Below are positions 58,695-64,000 of a DNA stretch of 64,000 nt, piece after piece. Source of the stretch: Celoporthe dispersa (Eukaryota; Ascomycota; Sordariomycetes; Diaporthales; Cryphonectriaceae); assembly GCA_016584495.1 (NCBI GenBank), contig WAID01000010.1, positions 558,001-622,000 on the forward strand, in the 5' to 3' direction. The notes under the pieces were generated by a model, which was not told the DNA's origin, did no database searches, and saw only the letters and a list, made by a program, of their open reading frames with translations. The position numbers and the translations under genes are program-made. Within the stretch, counting starts at the first letter, position 1, and each line of letters starts with the position of its first letter.

Positions 58695-60874
58695 ATGTCT
58701 CCCTCCATCCCCTCCCCGACACCCATCACAGGCGTCAAAGGCCCAGGCGGGAAACCCAGCATGCGTCTGCCAATTGATGTCTTTGAGAAGCAGCACCAGT
58801 TTGCTTTTGCCCTCTACGTTCAGGCCCTTGCCGCTTGGCAGAAGGATGGCGGTGAGCGGCGTGACCAAGATAACGTCAACGGCACGAGCTACTTCCAGGT
58901 CACGGGTAAGACTAGTTGCTCCTCCTCAGATCCACTCTTGAACCTTGTGGCTCACCAAGATCGTTGAAGGTGTTCATGGTGTGCCTTATGTCCCATGGCA
59001 AGACGATCCTACTGCACCGGCGACTTCGAACCCGACCGTGGGCTACTGCACTCATCGTAGTGTCTTGTTCATCCCGTGGCATCGCCCATACCTGATGCTC
59101 TATGAGGTAAGTTAGCTCCCTGAGAGAGTAGAAAGCTGATTGTGCTGAATTTGTTTCGAAGCAAATAATCTACGCATATGCGCAGGACATCGTCAACAAG
59201 GCGACTGGCTCTGCCGCCAAGGCGTATGCGGAAGCACTGAAGGATGTGCGCTTGCCGTAAGTGTCCTCTCCCTTCCCACCTTCCAAGGGCCCAGTTCTCT
59301 ATATTGACGAGCTATCTTGGACACATTAATGACCTCCTTATTCCTTTCTCTACAGCTACTGGGACTGGGCAAGCAACCCCCATCTCCCAGCCGTCATAAT
59401 GAAGCCAGATATTACATTGACCGTCCCCGGCCAGCAGGACAACACAACGGAGTCGCTCCTTCTGGCACACAACCCGCTGTACTCGTACAGATTCACTTCC
59501 AACTGGGCGACCTCTCTCCTGCAGCAAGAGCTGAACTGGGAGAAAACCGCAGCGTGGGCCGAGTCCAAGCGCTGCCCAGGGGCCAACGGGAACAGCAATC
59601 AAGCAGTGGCGGACCAGCAGGTCGCGACCTTCACCACGTTCAAGTCGCTCACATTCCAGAGCATGACCCAGGTCACCGACTTTGATGAGTTCACGACGCA
59701 GGCCTGGAGGTTTGGCCAGGGCCCACCGGCCTACACCTCGGTTGAGTCCATGCACAACAACATCCACAACTACGTCGGCACCAACGACACGGTCTTGAAT
59801 GATCCCAATACCCGGCGCCTCGGCAATATGACGGACGTGCAGGCCAGCTCGTTCGACCCGGTCTTCTGGCTGCACCACGTTAACTGCGACCGACTCGTCG
59901 CCCTCTGGCAGGCGTTGAACCCCAACAGCTCCATGGGCGCGTGGGCGTCCCAGACAGACCGATTCACCGCCAACGCCCAGACGGTGGAGGACGGCTCGTC
60001 GCGGCTGGAGCCCTGGCACCGGTCCACGGCGCACTCTGAGGCCGACTACTACATCGCCAATGATACCAAGGATCTTCTCAGCACGTTCAAGGGCGGCTAC
60101 TACTACCCCGAGACGCCCCTTGAGCTGCTCCAGGACCCGGCCAAGATGAAGGAGTACACCACAAAACAGATCTACAACCTGTATGCACCCGCGTCGCTCC
60201 GTGCCCCGGCTCCTCAGAAGCCCTTTTCCGCTTCCGCTGTTGGGCAGCAACAGTTGCTCATCTCCAACCCGGCGGACAATCTCCTGCGCGACCAGGCTGT
60301 TACGCACTGGCAGGCCTTCTTACGCGTCAAGAACTTTGCCCTCACCGGCACGTGGGCCGTCCACATCTTCCTGGGCGAGCTGCCGCGCGAGACATCCGAT
60401 TGGTTCATGTCCCCGAACCGCATCGGGTCGGTGACCATGCTGTCCAACAGGTCAAGGCAGCACTGCCAGAACTGTGCCTCGCAGGCGGAGCGGGGCCAGC
60501 TGGTGACGGGAACCGTCCCACTGACTGAGGCTTTGCAGGAGAGGGGCGTCAATGTCAACGACGAGGGGGCTGCGGTGGAGTATCTGAGGATCAACCTGAG
60601 CTGGAGAGTCGTCAAGGTGAGCAGAGAGAAGCCGACTATAAGACCGGTGTTGTGAAAGATTATCGTGCTGATATCATGCAACGAACAGGATACCCAGAAT
60701 GTTCCGATCACTGACGACCTAGCCCTCACGGTCGGTGTCTCGGCTCAGGAAGTGACTCTGCCGCGGACGAGTGGCGAGCTGCCGACCTGGGGCGACTGGC
60801 GCGTATTCCCAGACGCAACGGCTGGCAAAGCTGGGGGACTTAATGAGCAGAACAGGGACGTACTGAATATGTAG
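58695..60874 (+). CDS. Tyrosinase (polyphenol oxidase)
   Basis: Five exons: 58695-58905, 58970-59106, 59162-59256, 59356-60616 and 60689-60874, total 629 residues in consistent phase. The enzyme uses a type-3 dicopper centre to hydroxylate phenols and oxidise catechols, as in melanin formation. CuA ligands: VHGVPYVPW, CTHRSVLFIPWHRPYLMLYE (His, plus the Cys next to His that forms the thioether). CuB ligands: MHNNIHNYVG and FWLHHVNCDRL. YWDWA follows the third intron. The C-terminal domain (residues ~400-629) is the usual cap. No signal peptide, so cytosolic or processed later. No lesion. It is separate from the methyltransferase by an AT-rich block. Confidence 0.95.
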
Positions 60875-63513
60875 GTCAAGGTAAGGTGGGAACGAAATGG
60901 GTTAAAAGACACGATCAAAAGATATTGTGATGCCAATAGTGGGGCAGGTTCAAATGACGAGAAGGCATCACGAAAGACCGGTGTTTGACTGAGCAACATT
61001 ACATCTATGAGTAATTTGCTAAGTTTCTGCACCAAAAGGCCGTGCAGATAGAGATTTCGGTTGACCTTGGCCTAGAAAATGCGCAGATTTCACTCTAAGA
61101 CTGATTCATGAGGATAATTAGCTGATATACTTCTGCTGACTGGTCGGCTTTGGTCAGCAATGGTTGGAGCTCGGCCACGCCACATCATTTCAGCCTCCAC
61201 TACAACTAACAAGATTCTGTCATGCTGTAGACCTCAGGTTACATTAGTCGCCTTACATCCTATCCTCCCACGCCCATCTTGAGATCACGAGCTCCTTCAT
61301 CTCATCAACTTGGAACCAAGAACTTTTCCTGAGACCAGCTCGTAGAACATCAGCCCAGAGTCCCATCGATCCGGCTTGACTGAAATCACTTAATTAACCT
61401 AATCCAAATCTGACACTATGACTGCTACTAGGACTCTATACAAGTAGATCAACCTGGACATGGGCGCTCAAAGCCCAAACTCGAGTAGTATGCGGCTACC
61501 AACCCGAATAGTCGTATGGCAGCTATTATACACATCAAGAAAGATGGGTCATCAATGGAATTCTTCAAAATTGCCTCTTTTCTGCTATACATAGTATGCA
61601 AGTCTGATAGAGAACATGAACTCTCGTGCTCGCTCAGTGACCCCGAGTACTAGTCCAAGCCATCCTGGACAAGAATTTTTCACTCTTTTGATTTTGGCTT
61701 CTCTAAACAAAGAAGTACAAAAGATTGTGTCTTGAAAATTACGAGCATCATTTGATATACTCTCCCAGCTCTCTCCGCAAGACGCCGGCTGCGGCCCCAA
61801 ATTTGGGCAATTCTGCTACTTCAACTGATATTTACGCTCCCGAACCGGTACCATTCGTACTTTGTCGCTACACAGCTGATTTTCGACACCTGAGTCACGT
61901 CATAGATAGGCAGCCGGTGATTTCTCTCTCCAAATGTTCTAATCTACGCCTATGCTCACTATAAAAGTTGTGTACGTCCCCCTCCGCCGCTGGAGCCACC
62001 TGATCCTGGCCGACTCTGCCATCTTCATTCTCATTGCGAACTCGTGCAAGGGTTGATGCGTAGACATCAACGAGTATTCTCACATTGATGCATTACCCAA
62101 GTGATCTAAATGATTTGGTAGAAAAGGTGAACATAGAACTATCAAGCTAGGATACGAGCTAGGTTGCGTAAGAGCACTAACATATGAGCAGTAAGTAAAA
62201 CACGCCTCTTGCGATCACCTAGTTAGCCACATTTGACGTGGCTAAAGAGTAAAAGAAGTTGAGAACAAAGATTACGGAGTGGACTTTGACTTGTTGAGAT
62301 TGTAGTTATGTGTTCTATCGTCTAGTGATGAGCTCGTGCGTGCCAGTAGTCTGCTGCGCGCTGCTCTGCTCGGGGTCTCAGTAGCGGCTCCGAAGCTTGA
62401 TAATACCTGTGTGCGCTGGGTGGGCGGCTGGAGAGGTAACCTCGAGTGGCCGCACCGGTCCAGGATGATCAGCACGCAATCGAACTTCTTAATATGATCG
62501 TCGTTGTTAAGGCACGCCTTGTCCTTCTTTCTTTCCTAGCCTCAGCCAATCCTCACGCTATTTTTTTAACATTCGACGTATATTTTCGGCTCCTGACGTA
62601 AATAAAACCGATGAGTCTTGATCTCGAATATGTGCGGCACATGTCTGGACTCACATAGTAGCCTGCCTGGTCTTACAGAAAATGCGCTGACGAACCCCTC
62701 AACCGAAATCTCGACACCCTGACCGCTATGAGCTGAGAGTTGCTCTAAGGCCAGACTAGGCCTCGTTATACTTCTATCTCTTTACAATGTTATAGTTATG
62801 TTCCTTTCCCCCCTTGGTGTTATATTTACCGCATACTGTGAGTAGTCTCCTAGTCTTGTCCGGCAGCGCCCCGCCTATTTTCCCACATAAATGGAGAGCT
62901 CCTGAAGCGGGGTGTTGTTAAGCACTTCAATCTCGGGACCCGGCGCCTGTTATATCATGAACGGGGACGCCGCTCTTATCAATAGCGGGTGGAACCTCCT
63001 CGGCGAGGTGGTGTAGTAGACCAGGTTGATGATGCTGGCTATGCCTGACACTTGCTGCGACGACGCTACAGTCTTACAGTGCACGAGGCACTTAGATGAA
63101 ATCTCCGACCACCACAAGACCCTCTACCAAGCACTCAAGCTATAGGCCCTCGAGGCGTCATGCATTTTTGATCTTAGTCAATATCTGAATGACAAAAGCG
63201 CACCAGGCGATAATGTAACACTGAAGCGGTTAAGACCCGTTCTCATTCAATCTGTCCGCCTCATTTAGCATCCAGACTAAATGGCTTCAGAGAGCGCTAG
63301 AAAGCTCGAGCCTTTTCCTGTAGAGATATATTAATCTCTTGCGCCCCTTGCTTATCACATTCATTTCTGTTTAATTCAATCCAACCTCTTCTTGGTGTCG
63401 AAAACTTCCATCCAGAACTCCCACCTTCACAACACATCTCTCCCACCACCCACCACCCAACCACTCTGGTTTGCTCATCTTTCACACCAAAACTTTCCAA
63501 TTTCACCTCCACC
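60875..63513. other. Long intergenic region, nothing certain
   Basis: Mixed composition. A stretch at about 62990-63150 (CDDATVLQCTRHLDEISDHH in one frame) has protein-like look but stops follow. CT- and CACCAC-rich sequence at 63390-63500 looks like the leader of the gene at the right edge. Confidence 0.45.
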
Positions 63514-64000
63514 ATGCAGTGCTTCAAGAGCTTCATGGCTCTAGCCATCGCGGTCTTCGCCGGGTGAGTTTTACTCCCGGTGCCCTTGCGGCGCAAACAT
63601 CTGTTGACGCTGGACAGGCTGAGTGCCGGACACCCGGTGGTGCATACCGATTTGTCTGTCGCCAACTCGACTTTTCTCGCCGATCCGCCGATTGCTTTAT
63701 TAGGTATTGATCATTATCATGGTCTGGATAAACGGCATCCGGATTGGAATATCAAGCTGGGCGACGCCATGGAGAGTAAGTTCTCATTGCTAATTGGCAG
63801 ACTTACAGCAGCGCATGAGGCCACCATGTGAAGTAGCATGCTGACAATGGAATCCATAGTGTTCGGAGGCTGGCCCGAGGCCAGGAAGACTTGCCATCGC
63901 AAGTGGAATGGGTGGGCCGGCATCCATCTTGGGTCGACAACTCTCAAGCAGTATTGCAAGACTAAGAGGGTTATGGTGACTTGGCTTTACAAGCACCTCA
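63514..64000 (+). CDS. Secreted protein of unknown function, cut by right edge
   Basis: Exons 63514-63563, 63618-63775 and 63860-64000 (open to the edge) joined across introns of 54 and 84 bp with GTGAGT and GTAAGT donors. It begins with a signal peptide (MQCFKSFMALAIAVFAG, cut near AGHPV). The mature part has WNIKLGDAM then FGGWPEARKTCHRKWNGWAG, with an N-glycosylation sequon. I do not recognise the family. It is small-secreted-protein-like. Confidence 0.65.

Noticed and set aside
59312..60307. 331-codon minus-strand frame
   Set aside because: Shadow of the tyrosinase exon on the opposite strand; Val/Gly/Arg-rich with no motif.

Overview
The window looks like accessory DNA of a filamentous ascomycete (Pezizomycotina). 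Genes carry short introns of about 45-130 bp with GT..AG borders. Five loci derive from HET (heterokaryon incompatibility) genes, and there are secreted tannase, tyrosinase, intradiol dioxygenase and arylsulfotransferase-like genes typical of these fungi. Several kilobase-scale AT-rich, gene-empty blocks resemble repeat-induced-point-mutation (RIP) territory. No rRNA, tRNA or CRISPR was recognised. All calls come from reading the sequence; no database search was run.

Layout. 0-8 kb: the tail of a DUF3176-like membrane protein, a decayed HET gene, an intact tannase/feruloyl esterase and a broken tannase paralogue on the same strand. 9-22 kb: an unrecognised four-exon gene, then a compact set made of an MFS monocarboxylate-type transporter, an aromatic FAD monooxygenase and, divergently, a two-domain isocyanide synthase (Dit1/PvcA domain fused to a TauD-like dioxygenase domain), followed by an F-box-like gene. 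22-34 kb: a secreted Cys-containing protein gene with two lesions, then AT-rich DNA with a HET scrap, a tiny Cys-rich metallothionein-like ORF and a kinase pseudogene. 34-49 kb: an arylsulfotransferase-like gene, a large HET gene, an intact extracellular intradiol dioxygenase, a decayed VWA-domain gene and another damaged HET gene. 50-64 kb: a HET scrap, a heavily deleted NRPS module (C-A-T-R) remnant, a SAM methyltransferase lying between two LTR-like repeats, an intact five-exon tyrosinase, and a secreted protein cut by the right edge.

Two themes stand out. First, the transporter / FAD monooxygenase / isocyanide synthase group (12.3-20.2 kb) is a candidate small biosynthetic cluster. Second, six otherwise convincing genes are broken by single-base indels, most of them in homopolymer runs. 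Removing or adding one base at each restores a complete frame whose length divides by three. This points to sequencing or assembly error as a serious alternative to gene death, whereas the tannase paralogue, first HET gene, kinase, VWA and NRPS loci carry deletions or stops that look like true decay.

Functionally, several enzymes act on phenolics: tannase (releases gallic or ferulic acids), the FAD phenol-type hydroxylase, the secreted intradiol dioxygenase, tyrosinase and the arylsulfotransferase-like protein. They are not one operon-like unit, but the window is rich in chemistry for plant-derived aromatics.
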